Assembly: GCA_001769295.1 (NCBI GenBank)
Contig: MEOR01000104.1
Location: 1-46,554, forward strand
Source: Bacteroidetes bacterium GWF2_49_14
GTDB taxonomy: Bacteria > Bacteroidota > Bacteroidia > Bacteroidales > UBA12481
Direction: 5' to 3'
Length of the DNA: 46,554 bases
Shown here: positions 35,216-44,204 of the stretch, piece after piece
How the letters are laid out: each line of letters opens with the position of its first letter
How positions within the stretch are numbered: the first letter of the stretch is position 1
Translations under genes and position numbers: made by a program
The notes under the pieces: model-generated
Told to the model about the DNA's origin: nothing
What the model saw: only the letters and a program-made list of their open reading frames with translations
Database searches by the model: none

Positions 35216-36306
35216 TATTTAAAATACCATCCCATCAGGACGAGGAAGGCGATTAATAGAGTATTCACCAGATTGATCGGAAGGAGATATTTCCATTCCA
35301 GGTTCAGGAGTTGATCGATCCTGAGCCGTGGGAATGTCCATTTAAACCACATAATCAAGTAGATAACAAAAATTGTTTTGCCGAAATACCAGAATATCGG
35401 GGGTATGAAATCCATGATTCTGTTGAATGCTTCAAGGTTTCCGATATGCAGCGGCATCCAGCCTCCCAGGAAAACGGTGGCCGCCAGTGAGGCAACGATG
35501 AACATATTCATGAATTCACTGAGGAAGAAGAACGCAAACTTTATCCCTGAATATTCGGTATGGAAGCCGGCAGTCAGCTCGGATTCTGCTTCTGCAAGGT
35601 CAAAGGGTCCACGGTTGATCTCGGCGGTGCTTGCAATCAGGAACATGAAGAAGGCGACAATCGCCGGAAGATGCCCCTTGAAGATCCACCATCCGTTTGC
35701 CTGACTTTCAACGATGGTGGAGAGCTGCATGGATCCGCTGAAAATAACGACTGAAACCAGCGCTAGTCCTACAGACAGCTCATAGCTCACAACCTGCGCG
35801 CCACTTCGCATGGCACCGATCAGGGAATACTTGCTGTTACTGGACCATCCTGCGATCAAAATACCGACTACACCGATCGAAGAGACTGCCATCATATAAA
35901 ATACTCCGATATTAAAGTCCACAGCGTGAAGGCCCTTGGCAAACGGAATAGCGGCTATAGCCATAAAGGATGCGATGATCACGATAAAGGGTGCAACATT
36001 GTATAGAAGCTTGTCAGCTTTCTTAATGGTGATCAGTTCCTTCATCAACAGCTTGATCAGGTCGGCAATGGTCTGAAACAGTCCCCACTTGCCGACACGG
36101 TTGGGACCGACCCTGTTCTGCATGAAGGCGCAGACCTTTCGCTCGGCGTAAACCAGGTAGAGTCCGACTATTGCGTAGAAAATGAGAAACACGAGTCCCA
36201 CAATGGTCAACTCAGTAATAAAAGCCCACGTTGGTGACATGTTAGCCTTAAGAAACTCGTCAACGGCTTTTGTTGTGGTTGAAAAATCGTAGATATTAAA
36301 TGGCAT
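35215..36306 (-). CDS. nuoH: NADH-quinone oxidoreductase subunit H
   Basis: I prefer the ATG at 36306 (363 residues, beginning [15 protein letters not shown]), which lies near an AGGA and matches NuoH starts. A GTG at 36330 overlapping the nuoD stop would add 8 residues. The protein has about eight helices, with [20 protein letters not shown] (about 55-74), the quinone-site loop, and [20 protein letters not shown] (about 229-248), both diagnostic of NuoH. It forms the quinone chamber with NuoB and NuoD. Confidence 0.93.
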   Translation of the reverse strand: MPFNIYDFSTTTKAVDEFLKANMSPTWAFITELTIVGLVFLIFYAIVGLYLVYAERKVCAFMQNRVGPNRVGKWGLFQTIADLIKLLMKELITIKKADKLLYNVAPFIVIIASFMAIAAIPFAKGLHAVDFNIGVFYMMAVSSIGVVGILIAGWSSNSKYSLIGAMRSGAQVVSYELSVGLALVSVVIFSGSMQLSTIVESQANGWWIFKGHLPAIVAFFMFLIASTAEINRGPFDLAEAESELTAGFHTEYSGIKFAFFFLSEFMNMFIVASLAATVFLGGWMPLHIGNLEAFNRIMDFIPPIFWYFGKTIFVIYLIMWFKWTFPRLRIDQLLNLEWKYLLPINLVNTLLIAFLVLMGWYFK

Positions 36307-36329
36307 TTGTCCTGTTATATGCGTTAACA

Positions 36330-37460
36330 CTATCGGTCAATGTCAGGAATTACAAGGTCAAGGGAACCGCTGATGGCAATCAGGTCGGCGATCTTGAATC
36401 CTGCGGCTAATCGGTTCATCACAAACAGATTAGAAAAGTTAGGAGTGCGAAAATGCATCCTGTAGGGGTTTTTCTCTCCCGTGCTGATAATATAAACACC
36501 AAGCTCGCCCCTTGCGGTTTCCACCCGCTGGTGGTATTCACCTTCCGGCAGCCTGATGATGGGTTTCATTTTTGCAGTGAAGTCGCCTTCAGGAATATTG
36601 TCTATCAGTTGTTCAATGATTCTCATGGACTCCCACATCTCATCCATCCTGACCTTATACCGGGCCCATGTGTCACCCTCATTGTACAGGATCTCTTTGA
36701 AATTCACCTTGTCATAGGCGCTGTAGGGGAAACGCTTCCGGATATCGCAGGCGAATCCGGAACCGCGTCCTGAAGGGCCCGTCAGTCCGTATCCGACAGC
36801 TTCCTCTTTCGACAGGATTCCGATATTTTTGGTGCGCTGCTCGAAGATGATATTGCCCGTAAGGAGCTCATCATATTCAGGAAGTTTTTTCCGGAAGTAG
36901 GTGATGAAATCCTTGGTTCTTTTTTGAAAATTAGGATGAATGTCGTTCATCAGCCCACCCGGACAGATATAGCTGTGCAGGAGCCGTGATCCGAATGATT
37001 CTTCAAAAATGTCCAGAATCTTTTCCCGGTCACGCAGGCCATAGAAAAAGCAGGTAAGTCCGCCAAGGTCCATCCCGAATGCTGCCCACCAGAGCTGATG
37101 GGAGGCCAGGCGCTGCAGTTCTGACAGAATGGTCCGGATGTATTTAACACGATCCGGAACTTCAATTCCAAGGCCCTTCTCAACGGCAAGGGAAACAGCC
37201 TCATTGTTCATGTGCGCTGAAAGGTAATCCATCCGGTCGGTAAGATGAATGATCTGCGGGTAGGTCAGCCTTTCACACATTTTCTCAATTCCGCGATGGA
37301 TATAACCGCAATGCGGGATCACATATTCCAGCGTTTCGCCCTTCAGGGAAACCACAAAACGGAGAACACCATGTGTTGACGGGTGCTGCGGTCCAATATT
37401 TATGATATAATCGCCGTCTTCACGGGCGGTCAGAATATCTTGCAATTCAACTTCCTGCAT
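36330..37460 (-). CDS. nuoD: NADH-quinone oxidoreductase subunit D
   Basis: The 376-residue protein is the 49-kDa subunit that lines the quinone site, with [15 protein letters not shown] (about 21-35), [13 protein letters not shown] (about 51-63) and the C-terminal [11 protein letters not shown]. NuoC and NuoD are separate genes here; in Escherichia coli and many Bacteroidota they are fused. It lies 3 bases after nuoC. Confidence 0.95.
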   Translation of the reverse strand: MQEVELQDILTAREDGDYIINIGPQHPSTHGVLRFVVSLKGETLEYVIPHCGYIHRGIEKMCERLTYPQIIHLTDRMDYLSAHMNNEAVSLAVEKGLGIEVPDRVKYIRTILSELQRLASHQLWWAAFGMDLGGLTCFFYGLRDREKILDIFEESFGSRLLHSYICPGGLMNDIHPNFQKRTKDFITYFRKKLPEYDELLTGNIIFEQRTKNIGILSKEEAVGYGLTGPSGRGSGFACDIRKRFPYSAYDKVNFKEILYNEGDTWARYKVRMDEMWESMRIIEQLIDNIPEGDFTAKMKPIIRLPEGEYHQRVETARGELGVYIISTGEKNPYRMHFRTPNFSNLFVMNRLAAGFKIADLIAISGSLDLVIPDIDR

Positions 37461-37463
37461 GGC

Positions 37464-37919
37464 TTATCGTTCGATGAAGTTAATATCGTCCTTGTAGTCT
37501 TTTCTCAAAGGAAATCCCCAGCCGTCCTCGAGGAAAAGCCTTCGCAAATCGGGATGGTTGCTGAAAGAGATGCCCAAAAGGTCATAAATCTCACGTTCCT
37601 GAAAATTCGCGGTAATCCAAATATCACTTATAGTATCCAGCGAAGGATTATCATGGTCGGCCACTTCAGTCCGTACAATCAGGGAATACCCGAGAATGGT
37701 AGAATCCAGGTAGGCGATTACGGTAAAATAAGTCTGCCAGTCAACTCCGTAAAGGTTATGCAGATAGTTAAACTGCAGCCTGGGATCCGATGCCAGCTTT
37801 CCGGCCAGTTCATGCCAGGTATTGCTTGCTGCCTTAACCTCCAAAATCTCTTTACTGCTGTTTATCTCCAGGCCGGGAACCAGTTCCGCCAGGATTTGGG
37901 CTAATTGTTCTTTTTCCAT
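37464..37919 (-). CDS. nuoC: NADH-quinone oxidoreductase subunit C
   Basis: The 151-residue protein is the 30-kDa subunit of the peripheral arm, with FQEREIYDLLGISFSNHPDL (about 106-125) and RRLFLEDGWGFPLRKDY (about 126-142), the signature of NuoC. It is a separate gene, 8 bases downstream of nuoB and 3 bases upstream of nuoD. Confidence 0.94.
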   Translation of the reverse strand: MEKEQLAQILAELVPGLEINSSKEILEVKAASNTWHELAGKLASDPRLQFNYLHNLYGVDWQTYFTVIAYLDSTILGYSLIVRTEVADHDNPSLDTISDIWITANFQEREIYDLLGISFSNHPDLRRLFLEDGWGFPLRKDYKDDINFIER

Positions 37920-37927
37920 GGCCTTGG

Positions 37928-38488
37928 TTAAATAAAGTTTTCCATCGGGTCGCGCGGATCCTTGATGGTATCCGTCTTCATTTTTCGCTGCAGCTGCATT
38001 ACCCCATAGAGTAGAGCCTCCGGGCGGGGCGGACAGCCTGGAACGTAAACATCAACCGGGATCACGTGGTCAACACCTCGTACCACAGAGTAGGTATTGT
38101 AGTAAAAAGGTCCGCCCGAACAGGCGCAGGCTCCCATGGCTATCACGAACTTTGGGTCTGCCATCTGGTCATAAAGCCTTTTTAAAACAGGGGCCATTTT
38201 ATGGACGATGGTTCCTGCCACGACAATCACATCGGCCTGTCGGGGTGAGGCACGGTATACTTCGATACCGAACCGGGAGAAATCATGCCTCGCAGCACCG
38301 GCAGCCATCATCTCAATGCCGCAGCAGCTGGTGGCAAAAGTTAAGGGCCAGACAGAATTTGACCGGCCCCAGTTAATAATATCGTCGATGGTAGTCAGAA
38401 GGATATTTCCGCCGGACTGCTTGAAGATATCCAGGGTTTCATTATCCCCGAAATCTTCATTCTTCATGTTTTTAATCTTTACGCCCAT
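37928..38488 (-). CDS. nuoB: NADH-quinone oxidoreductase subunit B ([4Fe-4S] N2)
   Basis: The start at 38488 is chosen because AGGAG lies 7 bases before this ATG; the longer frame to 38509 has no such site. The 186-residue protein has TSCCGIEMM (about 53-61, the tandem Cys ligands of cluster N2), [10 protein letters not shown] and [11 protein letters not shown], which complete the N2 ligands. It hands electrons to quinone. It overlaps the nuoA stop by 10 bases. Confidence 0.95.
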   Translation of the reverse strand: MGVKIKNMKNEDFGDNETLDIFKQSGGNILLTTIDDIINWGRSNSVWPLTFATSCCGIEMMAAGAARHDFSRFGIEVYRASPRQADVIVVAGTIVHKMAPVLKRLYDQMADPKFVIAMGACACSGGPFYYNTYSVVRGVDHVIPVDVYVPGCPPRPEALLYGVMQLQRKMKTDTIKDPRDPMENFI

Positions 38489-38832
38489 TTCAAAGCTCCT
38501 TTTTTCCATGCATACAGCAACCCCAAACCCAGGACAATGAAGAAGATCACGATCTCAATAAAAGCCCTGAGCCCCGTCTCTCTCATGACTACCGCCCATG
38601 GAAAAACAAAAACCGTTTCCACTGCAAAAATGAGGTAGATGATGGCAAACAGGTAATACCCGACGTTAAACTGGATCCAGGCGTTTCCTTCGGCCGGGAT
38701 GCCGCATTCGTAGGGCTCGAACTTTACTGGCGACTTGCTGATCCGCGGCGCAACAAAGTGAGAGAACAGAATTGCCCCGCCCACAAGTACAACGCCTACG
38801 ATAAAGAATAATACAAGTGATTCGCTGGTCAT
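38479..38832 (-). CDS. nuoA: NADH-quinone oxidoreductase subunit A
   Basis: The 117-residue protein has three helices and [19 protein letters not shown] (about 37-55), the NuoA signature with conserved Glu and Cys. It is the first gene of the eleven-gene nuo operon, with a -7 promoter element just upstream. Confidence 0.94.
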   Translation of the reverse strand: MTSESLVLFFIVGVVLVGGAILFSHFVAPRISKSPVKFEPYECGIPAEGNAWIQFNVGYYLFAIIYLIFAVETVFVFPWAVVMRETGLRAFIEIVIFFIVLGLGLLYAWKKGALKWA

Positions 38833-38852
38833 AGTGTTAGGAAATTATCAGG

Positions 38853-38860
38853 CAAAAGTA
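38853..38860 (-). promoter_or_regulatory. Candidate -7 box of the nuo operon
   Basis: On the minus strand the bases are TACTTTTG (TAnnTTTG), 20 bases before the nuoA ATG. I do not see a TTTG at the usual distance upstream; the region there is an AT-rich TATATATA stretch. Confidence 0.5.
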
Positions 38861-38989
38861 GAACTTTCACTATATATAAATGTAGATACCCCAATATTTA
38901 AGGATTGTCATTTATCAGGATTATTCTGATGTAGATCACGAATAAGGCGATATATATCAATGCCGGTTGCCGGATATTTCGCCAGAACT

Positions 38990-39110
38990 GTCATTCCGGC
39001 GTATGCCGGAATCTCCCACCTCGGAGCGTTGTCATCCCCGCGAATGCGGGGATCGCGTCCCTTAAAGCGCGCTAAGCAGTGGAACCGGTCCCCGCTTTCG
39101 CGGGGATGAC
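38990..39110. repeat. Palindromic repeat element with GTCAT/ATGAC ends
   Basis: The element holds three stem-loops with 4-base loops: ATTCCGGC/GCCGGAAT (38993-39012), ATCCCCGC/GCGGGGAT (39034-39053) and TCCCCGC/GCGGGGA (39089-39106). Its outer ends are GTCAT (38990-38994) and ATGAC (39106-39110). It matches a widespread class of short intergenic repeats found in many bacteria. It occupies part of the 339-base gap between nuoA and the radical SAM gene; the rest of the gap holds the nuo promoter and a heptamer run. Apparent open frames through it are not genes. Confidence 0.8.
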
Positions 39111-39132
39111 AAGTACTCCGAGGCCAAACCAG

Positions 39133-39153
39133 CAACCGGCAACTGGCAACCAG
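39133..39153. repeat. Heptanucleotide tandem run, three copies
   Basis: CAACCGG, CAACTGG, CAACCAG follow each other, next to a degenerate fourth copy (CGGCAACCG). They lie just downstream of the radical SAM gene stop. Confidence 0.6.
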
Positions 39154-39171
39154 TCTTAACCGGCAACCGTT

Positions 39172-40299
39172 CTACCACCTCCCCGGGATCGTTGCCTGAC
39201 ACTTGGGACACCGGCCATTGACGATCAGGTTTTGTTCAATCTCGAAACCATTGCGCTTTACCAGGAGTACCTTGCATGCGTGACAATAGGTGTCTTCACC
39301 TCCGATGCCCGGAATATTTCCTATGTAGACATAATTTAGCCCGGCCTTGATTGCGATCTCCTTAGCTTTTGTAAGAGTTTGGAGCGGGGTGGGGGGGAGG
39401 CGGGTAAGCTTATGCTGGGGATGAAACCGGCTGAAATGGAGGGGGTTACCTGAGAAACCTTCTTTAGCCAGCCAGTCACACATCCTGGTGATGTGGTCAA
39501 AGTTATCGGTCCAACCCGGAATGATGAGATTGGTGATCTCAACCCAGACTCCCTTATCCCGGAAAGTCTTAAGAGTTTCTAGTATCGGCTTGAGGTTTCC
39601 GGCTGTCAGCTTCAGGTGCGTCTCCGGGTCAAAAGTCTTCAGATCAATATTTGCAGCATCAATTACCCTGCATAACTCCAGGAGAGGTTCCTCATTGATA
39701 TATCCATTGGAGACCATGATGTTCTTCACACCCCTGGCTTTGGCCGCGGTTGCCGTGTCCCGCATGTATTCAAAAAACGTGATGGGTTCGGAATACGTAT
39801 AGGCAATGGATTTGCAGTTCTCATTGATAGCCTGATTTACAACATTCTCCGGGCTAGCCATGTAATTCCTTGTTTCTGTTGGACTCACCTGGCTGATTTC
39901 CCAGTTCTGACAATTGAGGCAGGCAAAATTGCATCCCGCTGTTGCCAGACTGAACGAAAGACTGGCCGGATAAAAATGGAGAAGTGGCTTTTTCTCTACC
40001 GGATCAATGTGGACCGCGCAGGGATTCCCATAGGCCATGGTATAGAGTTTTCCATCCCTCGCAATCCGGTTATGACAATCGCTTAACTCCCCTTCTTTCA
40101 GGGTGCACTCATTGGGACAGATAAGGCATTTTACACCCCGTGGTGTGACAATATAATGACTTGCCTCACGCTCTCCCGGTCTCTGAATATTCTGGTCGTC
40201 CATAATGAATGATGCTTTATTTCCGAATCCTGTGGCACCGCAAAGAAAGGTACCAAATCCTGCTGTAAATGACCTTTTAATGAAATCCCTCTTGTTCAT
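39172..40299 (-). CDS. AmmeMemoRadiSam system radical SAM enzyme with Tat-like leader
   Basis: From the ATG at 40299 the protein has 375 residues (a TTG at 40317 is possible). The N-terminus KRDFIKRSFTAGFGTFL resembles a Tat leader, with Lys-Arg in place of the usual Arg-Arg. The radical SAM cluster is CNFACLNC (Cys123, Cys127, Cys130). A Cys group precedes it (CLICPNECTL at 58-67 and Cys75) and a zinc-ribbon-like CxxC pair ends the protein (CHACK, CPKC). This is the family named for its co-occurrence with AMMECR1 and MEMO; the reaction is unknown. Stop follows a gap with repeats; the membrane-protein gene is upstream. Confidence 0.88.
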   Translation of the reverse strand: MNKRDFIKRSFTAGFGTFLCGATGFGNKASFIMDDQNIQRPGEREASHYIVTPRGVKCLICPNECTLKEGELSDCHNRIARDGKLYTMAYGNPCAVHIDPVEKKPLLHFYPASLSFSLATAGCNFACLNCQNWEISQVSPTETRNYMASPENVVNQAINENCKSIAYTYSEPITFFEYMRDTATAAKARGVKNIMVSNGYINEEPLLELCRVIDAANIDLKTFDPETHLKLTAGNLKPILETLKTFRDKGVWVEITNLIIPGWTDNFDHITRMCDWLAKEGFSGNPLHFSRFHPQHKLTRLPPTPLQTLTKAKEIAIKAGLNYVYIGNIPGIGGEDTYCHACKVLLVKRNGFEIEQNLIVNGRCPKCQATIPGRW

Positions 40300-40317
40300 G
40301 GTTGACTCGCCGGACAA

Positions 40318-42687
40318 CTATCTTTTTACCAATATCAGCCCTAAAGATACGATTCCGAAAAGTGAAATAACGGCAATAGCCGGTATCATTCCCATAAAAG
40401 GCAGTATGGCCAGTGGGAACAGGATTGCTCCGATGGCAGATCCAATGAGGTCGGAAGCATAGAGCTTCCCGGATCTTCTGGCATCCTTCTGGCTGGTACT
40501 GAGCGTATTGTATATCCGGCCTATAAACCAGGCTGATAGGAAAAGCAGGATCATCAGGAACAGGATTTTCAGGATGGATCCGGACCCGCTTCCGGTCAAT
40601 GATTTAGCCACCACCCCAAGCACGCAGGCCACAATTGAAAAGCCGGCAGGCAGGATCCATGGACGGATATTGACCCGGAACCCTCCTTCTGGGGAAGCCG
40701 ACTGACTGCCCGCGGCAAGACCGATCATGAAAACCGCCAGGAAAAGTCCGGTCATAAGGTAAAGGGAGCCCGATATGCCCTGAAGCAGCAACAGCACGAT
40801 TAAAGTGAGCCCGGATGAGCCTGCCCCCATCAGGAACATGATGGAATCCTCCCTTCTGCCGGCGAAAAGTGATACTAAGAGGATTACTGAAACCAGAATG
40901 ATTCCCGACCAGAGAATACGGTCAGGATATTGTCCCAGCCACCATCTGATCTGGGCAAAGAATGCCGAGGGCTTAAGGTTGCTGTTGGCTTTGGTTAGAT
41001 AGTCAATTAGTTGGTCAGCTTTCTTGGATTGTTCCTGAAACAGGTTTGCGTCGAAGTACCCGGGACTGAGGTAGGTTGCCCTGATGCCGCGGATTTCCAT
41101 CTGATTCAGAATATCGGTTTTCAGATCGGAGTCTGAAGCCAGCAGGAAGGTGTTTTCACCGGCGAAAACCTGAACATCAGCAAAAGATTTTTTTGCAGCA
41201 GAAGCAACCGGATTCAATGTATTGATGGCCTCCCCTGAAATGTAATTGGCGATTCCTGGTAGCATAACCGACACTACCCCGTCTGGCGACAGGCTTCTCT
41301 TTGCGAGACTGAAGAAGTCTTCCGAATAAAACCGGTTCAGGCTCAGGTTTTGGGGACCGGGCAAGAGGACCAAAATAGCCTGGTAGAATCCTTCCTTCCG
41401 TTTTAACCAGACCATGGGTTCCTTTTGAACGATCTGGATCCTGCCGTCAGCCGAAGGAAGCAGTGCGAGCCCCTTGGCCATGTTTCTCAATTGGGCGACA
41501 GGTTCAACAAAATCAACACATTCCACTTGATATTTCAGCAATTCAGCCTCTATCCCGGTTATCAGGCCGCCGATGAGCAGGATGTTCCTGGTCGAATCGG
41601 GCTGTACAAGGGTGAAGTGGGCTGCCTGCTCATTGATCAGAGTGTTGGCCGACGAAGCTGCCAGGATCCCGTTTTCATAGATGTTCGACTGGTCTGCCAT
41701 CCGGGTTACGGTAATTCTTCCGGCAGCTCCGGAGCGGGTGGCAATGATTTCTTCATTCGGGTGAGCCAGTTTTTCAAAATATTCTGCTGCCGGGACCGTA
41801 AACCAGCCCATAAGAATCAGCAGGGTTACAAGAACGCCGCCGGTTGCCGCTCCCAGACTTTCCCGCATGTAGGCTTTCGCCGGTGTAAAGTCGTCTTTTT
41901 CAAAATGTTGAAGAATGTAAGTGAAAGCGAATCCGTTAAGAAAACAAAACGGGGTCAGGATCAGTAACAGGAATCCGGCAAAATCCGATGGACCTACCTC
42001 TATTCCCGGGGCAAAAAAAAGATATTTTAAATAGAACGCGAGTGGCACAAGAACCACCGGTAGTATCAGAATAAACAATAAGAGAAGGCCTGGTCTGCCG
42101 CGGCTACCCTCCGTTTGTGATTGAGTTTCCGGAGCCCGGCTTCCTGTTAAGGCACCGGCACCCGTTAGAACCAGCCAGATAAAGAATATCAGCGAGATCA
42201 TCAGTTCGTTACCGTTAAACAAGCCGAGCATTTCGCGGATCACCAGGGTCTGGAAAACAATTCCAATAAACCCTATCGCAAACGGGAGAAATTTGGTGAG
42301 GTGTTGTGAGGTGTTGTGAGGTGTTGTCTCCCTGTCCCCGTTGGGGCGCCCTGCGGGTGCCCGTTTTCCCCTTACTCGTCCCTTTGGCAGATAGTACCCC
42401 CAATGCCACAAAAAATGAAACACCCCGATCCCCGACATGGCAATTCCAAAGTTTACATGCCATTTCAGTACTTTTTCCGTCCATGGGACCTCTATTTTGT
42501 AGTTGATCTGGACGGCCATAAGGACCCCGAGAACAGCGGTTGTGATAAAGGCTGTTAGCAGTAGGTAATTCCAGATTTTCCGGTGTGTTGCGCGGCTGAT
42601 TATTTGCAGGGTATTGAAAAGGAGGCTGATCCCATAAAACATCAGGAGTATTACAGCGATGGGGATCAGGAGGTAAGGGGCGGTCAT
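40318..42687 (-). CDS. Membrane protein: cytochrome-b-like region fused to spermidine-synthase-like domain
   Basis: The 789-residue protein has an N-terminal four-helix region (about 1-105) with His residues in FHFLWHWGYYLP, suggestive of heme b binding. A low-complexity linker follows (about 103-130), then membrane helices (about 130-330), a Rossmann domain like spermidine synthases (about 335-560; YENGILAASSANTLINE, NILLIGGLITGI) and a last helix block (about 590-785). The spermidine-synthase active-site segment, usually LPDPS or DxxDP, reads LLPGPQ, so the catalytic aspartate is lost. Similar fused membrane proteins exist in respiratory bacteria without known function. It is 18 bases before the radical SAM ATG and 11 after the MEMO-AMMECR1 stop. 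Confidence 0.75.
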   Translation of the reverse strand: MTAPYLLIPIAVILLMFYGISLLFNTLQIISRATHRKIWNYLLLTAFITTAVLGVLMAVQINYKIEVPWTEKVLKWHVNFGIAMSGIGVFHFLWHWGYYLPKGRVRGKRAPAGRPNGDRETTPHNTSQHLTKFLPFAIGFIGIVFQTLVIREMLGLFNGNELMISLIFFIWLVLTGAGALTGSRAPETQSQTEGSRGRPGLLLLFILILPVVLVPLAFYLKYLFFAPGIEVGPSDFAGFLLLILTPFCFLNGFAFTYILQHFEKDDFTPAKAYMRESLGAATGGVLVTLLILMGWFTVPAAEYFEKLAHPNEEIIATRSGAAGRITVTRMADQSNIYENGILAASSANTLINEQAAHFTLVQPDSTRNILLIGGLITGIEAELLKYQVECVDFVEPVAQLRNMAKGLALLPSADGRIQIVQKEPMVWLKRKEGFYQAILVLLPGPQNLSLNRFYSEDFFSLAKRSLSPDGVVSVMLPGIANYISGEAINTLNPVASAAKKSFADVQVFAGENTFLLASDSDLKTDILNQMEIRGIRATYLSPGYFDANLFQEQSKKADQLIDYLTKANSNLKPSAFFAQIRWWLGQYPDRILWSGIILVSVILLVSLFAGRREDSIMFLMGAGSSGLTLIVLLLLQGISGSLYLMTGLFLAVFMIGLAAGSQSASPEGGFRVNIRPWILPAGFSIVACVLGVVAKSLTGSGSGSILKILFLMILLFLSAWFIGRIYNTLSTSQKDARRSGKLYASDLIGSAIGAILFPLAILPFMGMIPAIAVISLFGIVSLGLILVKR
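42298..42327. repeat. Three perfect copies of a 10-bp repeat inside a coding region
   Basis: GAGGTGTTGT is repeated three times with no mismatch. It encodes part of the linker between the cytochrome-b-like and the spermidine-synthase-like parts of the membrane protein (TTPHNTSQHLT region). Gain or loss of a single copy shifts the reading frame. Confidence 0.92.
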
Positions 42688-42698
42688 GTCTGACGTGA

Positions 42699-44204
42699 CT
42701 ATTCTTCCTCAAAGATAATTGCCTCATAGATAAAGACATCGGCATCTTTCCAGCCGCTCCAGCCTATCCCTGCCTTGTCGCGTGCACAATGGCCCAGGAA
42801 CTCTTCAAGAGTCCATCCGGTTTCGGTGGCAACCTGGGGCAGGAAGGTGCCGCCCTGGAATCCTTTTTTTATATAGATTCCATGTGTTCCCAGCTTAATT
42901 TCCGAGATATCCCGGATTTTCTTCATTGGGGTCAGCACCGATATCTCAATATGAATCTCCTTCAATTCCTTCGACTGAACGGGCAGAAACCGGCTGTCCC
43001 GGGTGGACGAGGCAATCGCCATTTCCTGTACTACCTTGAAAAGCGGAGACGACGGTTCAAAGGATCCGATGCAACCCCTCAATTGTCCATCTGATTTCAG
43101 AGTTACAAATGCACCCGCAGGAGTTTTAAGCGACTCACTGAAACCGGATGTAGTAATTTCGGGTATGGTACGATTCCTGACATAAGATTCGAGGGTGGTT
43201 CGTGCGATTTGAACGAGCTCTTTTTTATCGGTATCGCTGAGTTCGAATTGCCCTGATTTTTTCTCGGAAATGCAGATGGAATGGTAACCCACAACCGATG
43301 CCTTGTCACCATATGGCCTGATGTCGCCCGAATTTTTGTATTGGATCCGGCTGAATTTCAACGAGGGATTGTTTTCAGTGAGGTTGAGCAGAATCAGGGC
43401 CGACGGCCAGGCACACATGCTGGTTGCCAGATCCGGAATCCGTAGTTTGTCATTAGCTTCCAGAACCTTGAGAAATCCGCTGATGGAATTGGTGCAGAAG
43501 GCTTCAGCAGTGGCGGCATCTACTTTAAGGGCATTCTCGTAGGACGGATAATGAGAAAAATCTGCACTGATAATAAACAGGTTATCCGCAGTGAACCAGG
43601 GTTTTAACACTTCGGCAATCCCTTTGCATATGGATGGAAGCTGGGTGCCGACCACAATCGGGACTATGGGTATGGGCTTTGTCAGGCTGATCTGCAAAAA
43701 AGGTAACTGTACCTCAATGCTGTGTTCCTGAATATGTGCTGAGGGGTCGTCGGTAAAGAATTCCTTGTTAGCTGCCAGTTTTGCCGACACCTCTTTATCT
43801 ACTTCCATTTTACCCAGAGGGGTGAGATAATCTCCCCGGGTATAGACCGATGCTTTACCCAGGCTCATCCGGTGCGAGGAAGCTATGATGAAGATTCTTT
43901 TATAAGGGTGATCCGGATTGATCTGGTTGTAACCTGATGCCGCCACACCGCCGGAAAAAACATACCCGGCATGCGGCACCACCAAGGCTCTCACGACTCC
44001 GCTGGTCTGGTCAGGCTTGCCCTCTTTCAGAAAACCGGAAACCAGGGTCCGGAGTTGGGTTGCCTCCGCCGGATAAAAGGAACCGGCAACCGCCGGCTTC
44101 CGGTCTTGCTGTGATTTTTGCATGACGGCTTGGGAATTAATTGTTTGCGGAAACATGAAAATCGAAATGAGCCCCCCTGTAACGATAACGGGAATGCGGG
44201 TCAT
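42699..44204 (-). CDS. AmmeMemoRadiSam MEMO-AMMECR1 fusion with signal-peptide-like N-terminus
   Basis: The 501-residue protein begins with a signal-peptide-like segment (about 5-26, ending INSQA). The MEMO domain (about 36-310) has the metal-binding residues of human MEMO1 in place: His78 (PHAGY), His111 (SSHRM) and Cys264 (TSMCAW), plus EHSIEVQLPFL. The AMMECR1 domain (about 335-500) has the signature LRGCIG (375-380) and a terminal GWKDADVFIYE. Human MEMO1 binds copper; AMMECR1 has no known reaction. Fusion of the two is a known arrangement. Its ATG overlaps the stop of the transposase remnant upstream (ATGA). Confidence 0.9.
   Translation of the reverse strand: MTRIPVIVTGGLISIFMFPQTINSQAVMQKSQQDRKPAVAGSFYPAEATQLRTLVSGFLKEGKPDQTSGVVRALVVPHAGYVFSGGVAASGYNQINPDHPYKRIFIIASSHRMSLGKASVYTRGDYLTPLGKMEVDKEVSAKLAANKEFFTDDPSAHIQEHSIEVQLPFLQISLTKPIPIVPIVVGTQLPSICKGIAEVLKPWFTADNLFIISADFSHYPSYENALKVDAATAEAFCTNSISGFLKVLEANDKLRIPDLATSMCAWPSALILLNLTENNPSLKFSRIQYKNSGDIRPYGDKASVVGYHSICISEKKSGQFELSDTDKKELVQIARTTLESYVRNRTIPEITTSGFSESLKTPAGAFVTLKSDGQLRGCIGSFEPSSPLFKVVQEMAIASSTRDSRFLPVQSKELKEIHIEISVLTPMKKIRDISEIKLGTHGIYIKKGFQGGTFLPQVATETGWTLEEFLGHCARDKAGIGWSGWKDADVFIYEAIIFEEE

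Noticed and set aside
38908-39135. Minus-strand open frame of 75 codons with Arg-Gly-Asp-rich pattern
   Set aside because: It lies in the palindromic repeat element. Such frames are common by-products of this repeat class and carry no domain.
39360-39400. G-rich run near GGGGTGGGGGGGAGG as a regulatory quadruplex
   Set aside because: It lies inside the radical SAM coding region and encodes a Pro-rich loop; there is no independent support for regulation.
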